Notes: generated by a model not told the origin, from the sequence alone. A stretch of DNA of 64,000 bases from Pseudomonadota bacterium (GCA_020161615.1 JAIUPD010000002.1:495641-559640); one strand, 5' to 3'. Counted from the first letter of the stretch, positions 33,268-41,804 are shown. Program-made: numbers and translations.

Positions 33268-33969
33268 TCAGAGGCCCAGATAGGCCTCGCGGATGCGGGG
33301 ATTCTCGATCAGTTCGGCGGCGGGACCGGAAAGCGCGACATGCCCGGTTTCCAGCACATAGCCCCGGTCGGCGATGCGGAGCGCGCCGAAGGCGTTCTGC
33401 TCGACCAGCAGGACCGTCACCCCCAGCGCCTTCATCTGCCGCACCACGTCAAAGATCTGGTCCACCAGGATCGGCGCCAGCCCCATCGAGGGCTCGTCCA
33501 GCAACAGGCAGGACGGCCGCCCCATCAGCGCCCGGGCAATCGCCAGCATCTGCTGTTGTCCGCCCGAAAGTCCCCCCGCCGCCTGCGTCCGCTTCTGCTT
33601 CAGCACCGGAAACAGGGTGAAGGCGTGATCCATGTCCGTCTGAACGCGGTCATCGGCGTAGAGCCAGGCGCCGAGGCGCAGGTTCTCCTCGACCGTCAGG
33701 TTGGTGAAGATCTGTCGCCCCTCAGGACTTTGCGCCAGACCGCGGGCAAGGCGACGATGGGCGGGCAGGGGGCGCAGATCCTCGCCGCGGAAGGTGACGG
33801 TCCCGGCAGCGATGGGCTGCACGCCCGAGAGGCAACGCAGCAGCGTGGTCTTGCCCGCCCCGTTCGCGCCCAAGACGCAGACGATCTCGCCCGAGGCGAT
33901 TTCCAGGTCGATGCCGTGCAGCACCTCGATCCGCCCGTAACGGGCGCGCAGCCCCTCAACCTTCAGCAT
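33268..33969 (-). CDS. livF: ABC transporter ATP-binding protein, LivF type
   Basis: A 233-residue ATPase with Walker A GANGAGKTT (about residues 34-42), signature LSGGQQQM, Walker B CLLLDEPS and the switch His. LivF-specific features are the short length and the C-terminal IREAYLGL. It overlaps the 3' end of livG by 14 bases. It would power uptake by the LivHM permease. The transporter family moves branched-chain amino acids, amides or aromatic acids; the context here points to an aromatic substrate. Confidence 0.93.
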   Translation of the reverse strand: MLKVEGLRARYGRIEVLHGIDLEIASGEIVCVLGANGAGKTTLLRCLSGVQPIAAGTVTFRGEDLRPLPAHRRLARGLAQSPEGRQIFTNLTVEENLRLGAWLYADDRVQTDMDHAFTLFPVLKQKRTQAAGGLSGGQQQMLAIARALMGRPSCLLLDEPSMGLAPILVDQIFDVVRQMKALGVTVLLVEQNAFGALRIADRGYVLETGHVALSGPAAELIENPRIREAYLGL

Positions 33970-34747
33970 GCAGCACCTGTTCCTGTCCGTGCTGGCCCAG
34001 ATAGGCGGCGATCACCTGAGGGTCGCGGGCGACCTGGGTGGGCGCGCCCTCGGCGATCTTGCGGCCGTGGTCGAGGACCACGAGATGGGCGGAAATCTTC
34101 ATCACCAGCTTCATGTCATGCTCGACCAGCAGGATCGCCACGCCGGCGCGGGCGATCTCGGCGATCAGACGGTCGATTTCCTCGGTCTCGACGGCGTTGC
34201 AGCCGGCGGCGGGTTCGTCGAGCAGCAGGATCTTGGGGTCGAGCGCCAGCGCCCGGGCGATCTCCAGCCGTTTCAGCGCGCCGTAGGACATGGTGCGGGC
34301 GGCGCGATAGGCGGCCTTCTCCAGCCCGACGCGGGCCAGAAGCGCCAGCGCGCTGTCGGCCGAGGCGCGGGTCTTGCGGCGCGAGGCGGGCAGGCCGAGG
34401 AGGTCCGAGAGGACACCCCCTTTCTCGCGCAGGTGATGGCCGACCATGACGTTTTCCAAGAGCGTCATCTCGCCGAAGACCTGCAGGTTCTGGAAGGTCC
34501 GCGACAACCCGCGCCGGGCCAGCAGATGCGGCTCCAGGGCGGTGATGTCGGAGCCCTTCAGCCGGACCTTGCCCTGCGAGGGGCGGTAAAGGCCCGAAAT
34601 CATGTTGAACAGCGTGGTCTTGCCCGCGCCGTTCGGCCCGATGACCGAGACGATCTCGCCCTCGCGCACGGCAAAGGACACGTCATCGACCGCCTTGATC
34701 CCGCCAAAGGCGATGCCGAGCCCGTCGATCTCCAGAAGTGCGCTCAT
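33956..34747 (-). CDS. livG: ABC transporter ATP-binding protein, LivG type
   Basis: A 263-residue ATPase. Walker A is GPNGAGKTT, the Q-loop is TFQNLQVFGEMTLLENVMVG, the signature-like SYGALKRLEIARAL follows, and Walker B is ILLLDEPAAG. The C-terminal IAAYLG is typical of LivG. ATG 34747 overlaps the livM stop as ATGA. A longer frame upstream runs through livM and was rejected. It pairs with LivF as the heterodimeric ATPase. Confidence 0.93.
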   Translation of the reverse strand: MSALLEIDGLGIAFGGIKAVDDVSFAVREGEIVSVIGPNGAGKTTLFNMISGLYRPSQGKVRLKGSDITALEPHLLARRGLSRTFQNLQVFGEMTLLENVMVGHHLREKGGVLSDLLGLPASRRKTRASADSALALLARVGLEKAAYRAARTMSYGALKRLEIARALALDPKILLLDEPAAGCNAVETEEIDRLIAEIARAGVAILLVEHDMKLVMKISAHLVVLDHGRKIAEGAPTQVARDPQVIAAYLGQHGQEQVLHAEG

Positions 34748-35703
34748 TCGCCATCCCTCCCGCGCAGGCGTTTCATCAGGCTGGGCAGCAGACCGTCGGG
34801 CAGGAAGATCATCACCAGGATCATGACCAGCCCCAGCACCATATGCTCGTATTGGTGAAAGACGGTCAGCAGTTGCGGCAGCGCGGTCAGGATCGTGGCG
34901 CCGAAGATCGCGCCCAGGACCGAGCCGACGCCGCCCAGCACGGCCATGGTCACCATCTGCACCGAATGCATGAAGCCCGCGACATCGGGGGTGATCAGCC
35001 GGTTCATCAGCGCCAGCAGCGAGCCCGAGACCGAGGCATAGACTGCCGAGACGACAAAAGCGTGCAGCTTGTGGCGGGCCACGTCGATGCCCATGGTCCG
35101 CGCTGCCACTTCGGAGCCATGCAGCGCCCTGAGTGCGCGGCCGGTCGGGCTGTCGAAGAGGTTGAGCGCCAGCCAGGCGCCAAGGATCATCACCAGCCCG
35201 GCCAGCCCGTACCAGAGCTCGCCCGCGCCGACGCGCCAGCCGAGGTCCCGCAAGAGCCCCCGGAGCCCGAGGTCCGGCACGGCGATCCCGTCCGGGCCGC
35301 CGGTCCATTGCGCCTCGTTCGACAGGACCATGGAGATGAGAATGCCGAGCCCCAGCGTGGCGACGCCGAGGTAATAGCCATGCAGCCTGAGGATCGGCCG
35401 CCCGACCAGCCAGGCCAGCGCCGCCGACAAGGCCGCGCCGAGGAGGATGGCGGCGACCGGGGGCAGGCCCAGATGCTCGGGCGCCAGCGCGCAGGCATAG
35501 GCGCCGATCCCGGCGAAACCGGCATGGCCCAGGCTGATCTGCCCGGCATAGCCGATCAGGATCACCAGCCCTGTGACAGCGATGGCGTTGATGAAGATCA
35601 GCGCCCCGATCCGGTAGTAAAAGCCCGAGGGGAAGAAGAAAGGCGCCGCGACGACCAGCAGTGTCAGGATCAGCAACGACAGGTGTTTGGGTTTCATCCG
35701 CAT
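34744..35703 (-). CDS. livM: Branched-chain-type ABC permease LivM
   Basis: A 319-residue membrane protein with about ten helices. The conserved permease block ILIGYAGQISLGHAGFAGIGAY follows the first helices, and TMAVLGGVGSVLGAIFGA lies near the C-terminal third. It forms the translocation pore with LivH. The start at 35703 lies five bases after the livH stop; ATG 35697 is possible. The gene overlaps livG by four bases. Confidence 0.92.
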   Translation of the reverse strand: MRMKPKHLSLLILTLLVVAAPFFFPSGFYYRIGALIFINAIAVTGLVILIGYAGQISLGHAGFAGIGAYACALAPEHLGLPPVAAILLGAALSAALAWLVGRPILRLHGYYLGVATLGLGILISMVLSNEAQWTGGPDGIAVPDLGLRGLLRDLGWRVGAGELWYGLAGLVMILGAWLALNLFDSPTGRALRALHGSEVAARTMGIDVARHKLHAFVVSAVYASVSGSLLALMNRLITPDVAGFMHSVQMVTMAVLGGVGSVLGAIFGATILTALPQLLTVFHQYEHMVLGLVMILVMIFLPDGLLPSLMKRLRGRDGE

Positions 35704-35707
35704 GGCC

Positions 35708-36580
35708 CTAGACCCGATCCGTCGATTTGCGGCCCAGCAGGCCCTGCGGCATCAGCGCCAGCACCAGAATGATGAGGATGAAGGACACCGCATCCTTGTA
35801 TTCCGAACTGACATAGCCCGCGGTCATCGCCTCCAGCACGCCCAGCAGCAGGCCCCCGGCCAGCGCGCCCAGCGGGTTGCCCAGACCCCCCAGCATGGCG
35901 GCGGCGAAGCCCGAGAGCGCCAGCGCCACGCCGGTGTTGTAGGCGGTCATGGTGATCGGCGTGACCAGCACGCCCGCCACAGCGCCGATGGCTGCCGACA
36001 GGCCGAAGGACAGCGCCATGATCGCCTTGGTGTTGATCCCGACCAGCGAGGCGGCGAGCGGATTGTTGGCCGTGGCCAGCACCGCCTTGCCGGTCAGCGT
36101 GCGGGTGAAGAAAAGCCAGAGCGCGGCGAAGGTCAGCGCCGCGCCCGCCATGACCCAGAGGCTCTGCGGCAGCAGGGTCGCGCCCGCCAGCCGCAGCGGG
36201 GCCTCGCCGGAAAAACCCGGGTAGCGGTGGATCTGCTTGTCAAAGATCAGCCCCGCCGCGCCCTGCAGGAAGATCGCCGCGCCGATGGTGATGATGATCA
36301 GCGACACGACTGGCGCGCCGCGGGCGGGGGCGATGGCCAGCCGATTCAGCGCCACGCCCACGGCCGCCGTGCCCAGGATCGCCAGCAGCGCCGCCAGCGG
36401 CACCGGCAGGCCCGCGGCGATGGCAAAGGCGGTGCCCATGCCGCCCAGCATGACAAATTCGCCCTGGGCGAAATTCACCACGCCCGAGGCGTTGAAGATG
36501 ATGGTGAATCCCAGCGCCAGCAGCGCGTAAACCGCGCCGACCGTGAGCCCGGACATCAGGAATTGCAAAAGATCGGCCAT
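35708..36580 (-). CDS. livH: Branched-chain-type ABC permease LivH
   Basis: A 290-residue permease beginning MADLLQFLMSGLTVGAVYAL, the standard LivH N-terminus, with GVVNFAQGEFVMLGG after helix 1-2 and AAMLGGLGNPLGALAGGLLL near the end. About eight membrane helices are expected. ATG 36580 is chosen because it matches the family start. It follows livK by 68 bases, a spacer that contains a strong hairpin. Confidence 0.93.
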   Translation of the reverse strand: MADLLQFLMSGLTVGAVYALLALGFTIIFNASGVVNFAQGEFVMLGGMGTAFAIAAGLPVPLAALLAILGTAAVGVALNRLAIAPARGAPVVSLIIITIGAAIFLQGAAGLIFDKQIHRYPGFSGEAPLRLAGATLLPQSLWVMAGAALTFAALWLFFTRTLTGKAVLATANNPLAASLVGINTKAIMALSFGLSAAIGAVAGVLVTPITMTAYNTGVALALSGFAAAMLGGLGNPLGALAGGLLLGVLEAMTAGYVSSEYKDAVSFILIILVLALMPQGLLGRKSTDRV

Positions 36581-36606
36581 GAGAACCCGCGCTGGTTGGG
36601 GTGGGG

Positions 36607-36641
36607 CCGGGCGGCGGCCCGCTTGCAAGAGCGCCGCCCGG
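36607..36641 (-). terminator. Intercistronic hairpin between livK and livH
   Basis: A 10-bp perfect stem (CCGGGCGGCG at 36607-36616 with CGCCGCCCGG at 36632-36641) and a 15-base loop lie directly after the livK stop on the minus strand. There is no U-run after it. Such stems after binding-protein genes usually protect the upstream message or stop part of the transcripts, giving more binding protein than permease. Confidence 0.5.
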
Positions 36642-36648
36642 TCTGGCG

Positions 36649-37797
36649 TTACTGGACCTGCGTCCAGCCGCCGGTGCGGATCTCCAGCAGACGGAAGGCC
36701 GAAAGGTCGAGGCCCAGGTGATCCTCGGCGGTGAAGCTGTAGATCCCGGTGGTGCCAACGAGGCCCGAGGTCGCCTCGATCGCGTCGCGCAGGTCGGCGG
36801 GATCGGGCTCGGCCTCGCCGTTGCGGGTGATGGCGTCGACCAGGATCGCCAGCGCGTCATGGGCATAGCCGCCGAAGGTCGAGACCGGCTCGTTGTAGCG
36901 GCCGACATAGGCGTCGCGGTAGGCGATGACCGCGGCGCGCTGGATGTCATCCTCGGCCAGCTGGTCGGCGATCAGCAAGGCGGTGCCCGGAAGGCGCACG
37001 CCTTCGGCATTCTCGGCGCCCGAGAGGTCGATATAGGCCTGCCCCGCCACGCCGTGCGATTGATAGAGTGGCAGCTCGATCCCGAGCTGGCGGTAATTGC
37101 GGGTGACGATGGCCGGGCCCGCGCCAAAGCCCGGGTTCAGGACCGCCTGCAACCCTTCGGTGTTGCGGATGTTGGTGAGCTGGGGAACCATGTCGGCATC
37201 GCCCGGCGCATAGCTTTCATCCGCTGCCACCGTGATGCCGTAGGTTTCGGCGACCGCGAGGCACTGGTTGCGCATCGACGCCCCGAACCCGTCCGTACCC
37301 GAGATCATGCCGATCCGGGCGATCCCCTGCGCCTGCATGTCCTCGAAGATCTTCTCGCAGGCCATGCGGTCGGTATGCGGGGTCTTGAAGGTGAAGGGTT
37401 GCACCGGGTCGATGATCTCGATCCCGCCGGCCAGCGAGATGAAGGGGATTTCCTCTTCCTCGGCGACCGAGCGGATGGCGAGCGAGGTGCCGGTCGTGGT
37501 CCCGCCGATGATCGCCACCACCTCGTCATGCTCGACAAGCCGTGTGGCAAAGGTGCGGGCGTTGTTCGGATCGCCGCCGTCGTCATAGAGCACCAGTTCC
37601 AGCGGCTCGCCCAGCACGCCGCCTGCGGCGTTGATCTGCTCGACCAGCAGGCGAAGCGTCTTCGCCTCCGGGTCGCCCAGCGCGCCCGCGGGGCCGGTTT
37701 CGGCCACCGTGGCGCCGATGCGGATCTGCGCCATCGCCGCCGGGGCGCCAAGCGCGGCGAGCAGCGCCGCGAGGGCAAGGGTCTTGTGCGTGTTCAT
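36649..37797 (-). CDS. ABC transporter substrate-binding protein, LivK type
   Basis: A 382-residue periplasmic binding protein of the branched-chain amino acid/amide/aromatic acid class. The signal peptide is cut after AMA (residue 23). The mature start IRIGATVAETGPAGALG and the block IIGGTTTGTSLAIRSVAEEEEIPFISLAGG are typical for the ligand-binding lobes. It is the first gene of the transporter operon and is divergent from the ring-hydroxylating dioxygenase genes. The ligand may be the aromatic acid consumed by the neighbouring enzymes (inference). Confidence 0.9.
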   Translation of the reverse strand: MNTHKTLALAALLAALGAPAAMAQIRIGATVAETGPAGALGDPEAKTLRLLVEQINAAGGVLGEPLELVLYDDGGDPNNARTFATRLVEHDEVVAIIGGTTTGTSLAIRSVAEEEEIPFISLAGGIEIIDPVQPFTFKTPHTDRMACEKIFEDMQAQGIARIGMISGTDGFGASMRNQCLAVAETYGITVAADESYAPGDADMVPQLTNIRNTEGLQAVLNPGFGAGPAIVTRNYRQLGIELPLYQSHGVAGQAYIDLSGAENAEGVRLPGTALLIADQLAEDDIQRAAVIAYRDAYVGRYNEPVSTFGGYAHDALAILVDAITRNGEAEPDPADLRDAIEATSGLVGTTGIYSFTAEDHLGLDLSAFRLLEIRTGGWTQVQ

Positions 37798-38108
37798 CGG
37801 GTCCTCCCTGACCGTGTGTTTGGGCGATCTGGCGGTCGTTACGCCAAATAATCGTCAGATCGTTCGGTCAATTTATACGAAGGGTGGCGAGCAATCAATC
37901 CGACATTTCGGATGGCGGTTTTTGCCGCGAAGCGACGGATGTTGCAGGAAAAAGAGCGTATTTTTGGCAGAATGAAAGGGATGGCGCGGCGCGGTTTCGG
38001 GTGGCGGGCGGCGCGAAATCCTCTTGACACTGGGCGCCCGATTCTCAAAAACAGAACGAACGTTCGGATAATTGATCCGGCGATTCCCGACGAGCGAGAG
38101 AGCCCGCC
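37798..38108. promoter_or_regulatory. Divergent promoter region with candidate TetR-type operators
   Basis: A 311-base AT-rich gap lies between the transporter operon (-) and the dioxygenase operon (+). TTGACA at 38024-38029 could be the -35 of the rightward promoter. About 28 bases downstream is the perfect palindrome CGAACGTTCG (38057-38066). A related half-site, CGTTCGGTCA, lies at 37861-37870, on the transporter side. Read on the minus strand, both contain CCGAACG(A/T)TC, so one regulator could control both operons. No regulator gene is next to it. Confidence 0.5.
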
Positions 38109-39365
38109 ATGACCGAGACAACAGCCCTTCCGCGCCTCGATTCCCTGATCGAACCTGCGCGCGTTCACAGCCGGCTCTATACCGACCGGGCGATCTTCGA
38201 GGAGGAGATGCGCCGCATCTGGCACCGGACCTGGGTCTATATCGGCCATGAGAGCGAGGTGCCGAACGCCAACGATTACGTCACCAAGTCGATCGGCCCG
38301 ACCCCGGTGTTGATGGTGCGCGACCGGCAGGGCGAGATCCGGCTTCTGCTGAACAAATGTCCGCATCGCGGCAATCAGCTTTGCGCCTACAAGCAGGGCA
38401 ACCGCGCGACCTTCACCTGCCCCTATCATTCCTGGACCTTCGCCAACACCGGCGAGCTGATGGGCTACGCGCTGCCCGACGGGTACGAGGGCGTGTCGAA
38501 GACCGGCGTGGGCCTCGGCAAGGTGGCGCGGATCGGGATCTATCGCGGTTTCGTCTTCGGCTCGATGGCGGCGGAGGGGCCGACGCTGATGGAGCATCTG
38601 GGGGGCGCCAGGGCGGCGCTTGACCAGCTATGCGACAATTCCCCGACCGGCGAGCTGGAACTCACCGCGGGCTTCCTGCAGCACCGCACCAAGGCCAATT
38701 GGAAATTCATGCTGGAGAACGAGACCGACGGCTATCACCCCGGTTTCGTCCATGCCTCGATCTTTCAGGTGACGAAGAGCGGCATCGCCAATCTCTATGG
38801 CAAGGACTCGACGGCTCTGACCCGCGACTATGGCAACGGCCACACGGAATTCGACCTGCGGCCGGAATGGCGCCGCCTCGACACGCCGCTGAAATGGTTT
38901 GGCACCTCGGAAGAGCGGCTGCCCGACTACACCGCGGCGATGAAGGCGGCCTACGGGGACGAACGGGCGCGGCAGATCATGATCGACGGCTCGCCGCATA
39001 CGATGATCTTCCCGAACCTGTTCATCGCCGAGATCCAGCTTTTCGTCCTGCAGCCGATGGCGGTGGACGAGACGATCCAGCATGTCACCGCCGTCCAGTT
39101 CAAGGGTGCGCCGGATATCAACCGGCGGCTGCGGCAGCAGACCATGGGTTCGGTAGGGCCGGCCGGGCTGCTTTTGGCCGACGATACCGAGATGTACGAG
39201 CGCAACCACCGCGGGGCGCTGATCCATGACCCCGAATGGCTGGTCCTGTCGCGCGGCCTGCACCGCGAGCGGCGGGATGAGAACGGGTTCCGCGTCGCCC
39301 ATTCGACCGACGAAGTGCCCCAGCGCGGGATCTGGCGGCATTACCTGAGCCTGATGCAGGAGTGA
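38109..39365 (+). CDS. Aromatic-ring-hydroxylating dioxygenase alpha subunit
   Basis: A 418-residue Rieske oxygenase large subunit. The Rieske [2Fe-2S] ligands are Cys84, His86, Cys104 and His107. The catalytic domain has the bridging Asp207 and iron ligands His210 and His215 in NETDGYHPGFVH; the third carboxylate ligand lies towards the C-terminus. It would add O2 to an aromatic ring to give a cis-diol, with the beta subunit encoded next. The substrate class cannot be fixed by eye; benzoate/anthranilate-like acids fit the neighbouring acid-type transporter. A GAGAGAG-rich ribosome site precedes ATG 38109. Confidence 0.93.
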   Translation: MTETTALPRLDSLIEPARVHSRLYTDRAIFEEEMRRIWHRTWVYIGHESEVPNANDYVTKSIGPTPVLMVRDRQGEIRLLLNKCPHRGNQLCAYKQGNRATFTCPYHSWTFANTGELMGYALPDGYEGVSKTGVGLGKVARIGIYRGFVFGSMAAEGPTLMEHLGGARAALDQLCDNSPTGELELTAGFLQHRTKANWKFMLENETDGYHPGFVHASIFQVTKSGIANLYGKDSTALTRDYGNGHTEFDLRPEWRRLDTPLKWFGTSEERLPDYTAAMKAAYGDERARQIMIDGSPHTMIFPNLFIAEIQLFVLQPMAVDETIQHVTAVQFKGAPDINRRLRQQTMGSVGPAGLLLADDTEMYERNHRGALIHDPEWLVLSRGLHRERRDENGFRVAHSTDEVPQRGIWRHYLSLMQE

Positions 39366-39370
39366 TTGCG

Positions 39371-39892
39371 ATGGACCCGATCCTTGCCGAGAAACCCGTG
39401 GATCTGGCGGCGCTGAGCCCCGCCGATCTGCACCACCGCGTGGCGCAATTCCTCTATCTTGAGGCCCGCTTGCAGGACACCCATGCCTATGACGCCTGGG
39501 AACAGCTCTGGGAGGACGATGCGATCTATTGGGTGCCGGCCAATGGCCATGACACCGACCCTGAGCGGCAGATGTCGATCCTTTACGACAACCGCTCGCG
39601 CATCAAGGTCAGGGTCGAGCAGCTGAAGACCGGCCGCCGCCACACCCAGACCCCGCGCTCGGAACTGGCGCGGCTCATTTCGAATATCGAGGTGGTCGGG
39701 GTCGAGGGGGCCGAGGTCTCGGTCCGCGCCAATGTCCTGATCTACGAGGACAATCTGCGCGGCGAAACCCTCTGGGCGGCGCGCAACGAATACCGGCTCC
39801 GGCTGGTCGATGGCGCCTTCCGGCTGGTGCGCAAGAAAATCGGGCTGGTGAACAACGCGCGGCCCGTCTTTACCCTCTCTTTCCTGGTGTGA
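39371..39892 (+). CDS. Aromatic-ring-hydroxylating dioxygenase beta subunit
   Basis: A 173-residue small subunit of the SnoaL-like cone fold. It contains VAQFLYLEARLQDTHAYDAWEQLW and WVPANGHDTDPERQMSILYDNR, both typical of ring-hydroxylating dioxygenase beta chains. It stabilises the alpha3beta3 hexamer. ATG 39371 has an AGGAG site eight bases upstream; the frame is also open to GTG 39362, which overlaps the alpha stop. It is directly followed by the crotonase gene. Confidence 0.92.
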   Translation: MDPILAEKPVDLAALSPADLHHRVAQFLYLEARLQDTHAYDAWEQLWEDDAIYWVPANGHDTDPERQMSILYDNRSRIKVRVEQLKTGRRHTQTPRSELARLISNIEVVGVEGAEVSVRANVLIYEDNLRGETLWAARNEYRLRLVDGAFRLVRKKIGLVNNARPVFTLSFLV

Positions 39893-39894
39893 GC

Positions 39895-40692
39895 ATGACC
39901 GACTGGATCTCTGACGGCCCCGTGCTGCTGTCCTTCGAGGCGGGCGTGGCGACACTGACCCTGAACCGGCCCGAGGCCGCCAATGGCATGAACATCGCCC
40001 TGATGCAGGCGCTGCATGCGGCGATCCTGCGCTGTCACCGCGAGCCGGGGGTGCGGGTCGTGCATCTGCGGGGCGCCGGGCGGAATTTCTGCGCCGGCGG
40101 CGATGTGCGGCAATTCGCGGCGATGGGCGAGGGGCTGGGTGACTTCCTGCGCGAGGTCACGGCCTGGCTGCAGATGGCGATCGGCGCGCTGATCCGGCTG
40201 GATGCGGTGGTGGTGACCGAGGTGCAGGGCTTCGCCGCGGGCGGTGGCGGGCTGGGCCTCGTCTGCGCCTCGGATATCGTCATCGCGGGCGAGGGGGCGA
40301 AGTTCATGGCGGGCGCCACGCGGGTCGGCATGGCGCCCGATGGCGGCGCTTCGGTCATCCTGCCGCATCTGGTGGGCTTCCGCCGCGCGGCGGAGATCGT
40401 GCTCTCGAACCGCGCTGTTCCCGCCGAGGAGGCCGAGCGGATCGGCCTCGTCACCCGGATGGTCCCGGATGCGGATCTGGCGGCCGAAGCCAGGGCCACC
40501 GCGGCGCTCTATGCCCAGGGCGCGCCGCTCGCGCAATCGGCGGCCAAGCGGCTCTTGTGGAATGCCCTCGACGTCGAACGCTGCCTGCCCGAGGAGGCGC
40601 GGACCGTCGCCGGTCTCTCCTCGACAGCCGACAGCCGCGAGGGGCTGGCCGCGGTCATCGAAAAGCGCGCTCCGCGCTTCACGGGCCGCTGA
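39895..40692 (+). CDS. Enoyl-CoA hydratase/isomerase family protein, PaaG-like motif
   Basis: A 265-residue crotonase-fold enzyme. The oxyanion-hole segments are CAGGD (66-70) and GFAAGGGGLG (112-121). The second active-site loop reads VGMAPDGGAS (144-153). This PDGG motif is seen in the ring-epoxide isomerase PaaG rather than the Glu pair of classical hydratases, so isomerase activity on a CoA-linked ring or diene is possible. It sits in the dioxygenase operon, overlapping the beta gene if GTG 39889 is used, and its stop overlaps the SDR start. Confidence 0.85.
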   Translation: MTDWISDGPVLLSFEAGVATLTLNRPEAANGMNIALMQALHAAILRCHREPGVRVVHLRGAGRNFCAGGDVRQFAAMGEGLGDFLREVTAWLQMAIGALIRLDAVVVTEVQGFAAGGGGLGLVCASDIVIAGEGAKFMAGATRVGMAPDGGASVILPHLVGFRRAAEIVLSNRAVPAEEAERIGLVTRMVPDADLAAEARATAALYAQGAPLAQSAAKRLLWNALDVERCLPEEARTVAGLSSTADSREGLAAVIEKRAPRFTGR

Positions 40693-41408
40693 TGCGCCGC
40701 GCGCTGGTGACCGGCGGGGCCGCCGGGATCGGGGCCGCGACGGTGCGGCGGCTGGTGGGCGAGGGCAAGGCGGTGACTTTCATCGACCTGGACAGCGTGG
40801 CGGGCGAGGCGCTGGCCCAGGAGACCGGCGCGCGGTTCGCGGCGCTGGACGGGATGGATCTTGGCGCCGTTGCTGAATTTCTGGCGGGCGAGGATTTCGA
40901 CATCCTGGTCAGCAACATCGGCGCCGATCAGCACGCCTTCTTTACCGGCACCGGCCCGGCCGACTGGCAGCGCCTCTTGTCCGTGAACCTGCAGACCGCC
41001 TTCGCTTTCTGCCACGGCGTGTTGCCCGGGATGCAGGCCCGGGGCTGGGGGCGGATCGTGCTGGTCTCCTCCGAAGCCGGGCGGCTGGGTTCCAAGGGCG
41101 GCGCGGTCTATGCCGCGGCCAAGGCGGGGCTTCTGGGCTTCGGCCGCTCGCTGGCGCGGGAAAACGCGCGTTATGGGATCACGGTGAATGCGGTCCTTCC
41201 CGGCCCGGTGCACACACCGATGGTCGAGCGCGCGGTGGCCGAGGTCGGCGCAAAGATCCTCGACGACATGGCCCGCCTGACCCTGCTGCGGCGCCTCGGC
41301 CGGCCCGAGGAAATCGCCGCCGCCATCGCCTTCTTCTGTTCCGAGGACGCGGGTTTCATCACCGGCGAGGCGCTGGGCGTCTCGGGCGGGATGGGCTGCG
41401 GCGCCTGA
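40692..41408 (+). CDS. Short-chain dehydrogenase/reductase
   Basis: A 238-residue classical SDR. TGGAAGIG at 7-14 is the NAD(P) motif, SSEAG contains the catalytic Ser (126/127), and Tyr140-x3-Lys144 completes the triad. The C-terminal GPVHTPM block is typical. Asp32 after the second beta strand (FIDLD) suggests NAD preference. In this operon it could be the cis-dihydrodiol dehydrogenase giving a catechol, or an oxidoreductase on a CoA ester. The ATG shares one base with the crotonase stop. Confidence 0.9.
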   Translation: MRRALVTGGAAGIGAATVRRLVGEGKAVTFIDLDSVAGEALAQETGARFAALDGMDLGAVAEFLAGEDFDILVSNIGADQHAFFTGTGPADWQRLLSVNLQTAFAFCHGVLPGMQARGWGRIVLVSSEAGRLGSKGGAVYAAAKAGLLGFGRSLARENARYGITVNAVLPGPVHTPMVERAVAEVGAKILDDMARLTLLRRLGRPEEIAAAIAFFCSEDAGFITGEALGVSGGMGCGA

Positions 41409-41425
41409 CCCTTACGGAGTTCCCC

Positions 41426-41737
41426 ATGATCCAGATCCGTTTCGTCGCCCCGGACGGCGCCACGCAGGTCGTCGCGGCCGAGCCCGGCCTCAGCGTCATG
41501 GAAGCCGCGCGGCGTGCCGATGTCGCGGGCATCATCGCCGAATGCGGCGGGGCGTGCTCCTGCGCGACCTGCCACGTCCATGTCGCGGCCGACTGGATGG
41601 CGCGGGTGGGCGGTCCCGATCCCCTCGAAGAGGACATGCTGGATTTCGCCGAGAATGTCGGCGAGACCTCGCGCCTGTCCTGCCAGATCCCGGTGACCGA
41701 GGCGCTGGACGGTCTGGTGCTGTATCTGCCGGGCTGA
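41426..41737 (+). CDS. [2Fe-2S] ferredoxin, putidaredoxin type
   Basis: A 103-residue ferredoxin of the adrenodoxin/putidaredoxin class with ligands Cys40, Cys46, Cys49 and Cys86; the extra Cys44 in CGGACSCATC is not an expected ligand. The acidic stretch DPLEEDMLDF is typical for docking to a flavoprotein reductase. It is the probable electron donor of the dioxygenase encoded upstream. The matching ferredoxin reductase is not in the window. It starts 17 bases after the SDR gene. Confidence 0.92.
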   Translation: MIQIRFVAPDGATQVVAAEPGLSVMEAARRADVAGIIAECGGACSCATCHVHVAADWMARVGGPDPLEEDMLDFAENVGETSRLSCQIPVTEALDGLVLYLPG

Positions 41738-41775
41738 GGCCGGGGCAGGCGCCCGACCGAGTCGGCAACACCCGC

Positions 41776-41804
41776 ATCGCCCCACCGCCCGGCCCCGGGG
41801 CGAT
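41776..41804. terminator. Hairpin after the ferredoxin gene
   Basis: An 8-bp stem (ATCGCCCC at 41776-41783 with GGGGCGAT at 41797-41804) with a 13-base GC-rich loop lies 39 bases after the ferredoxin stop. No T-run follows. It could end the dioxygenase operon before tRNA-Ser. Confidence 0.35.
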
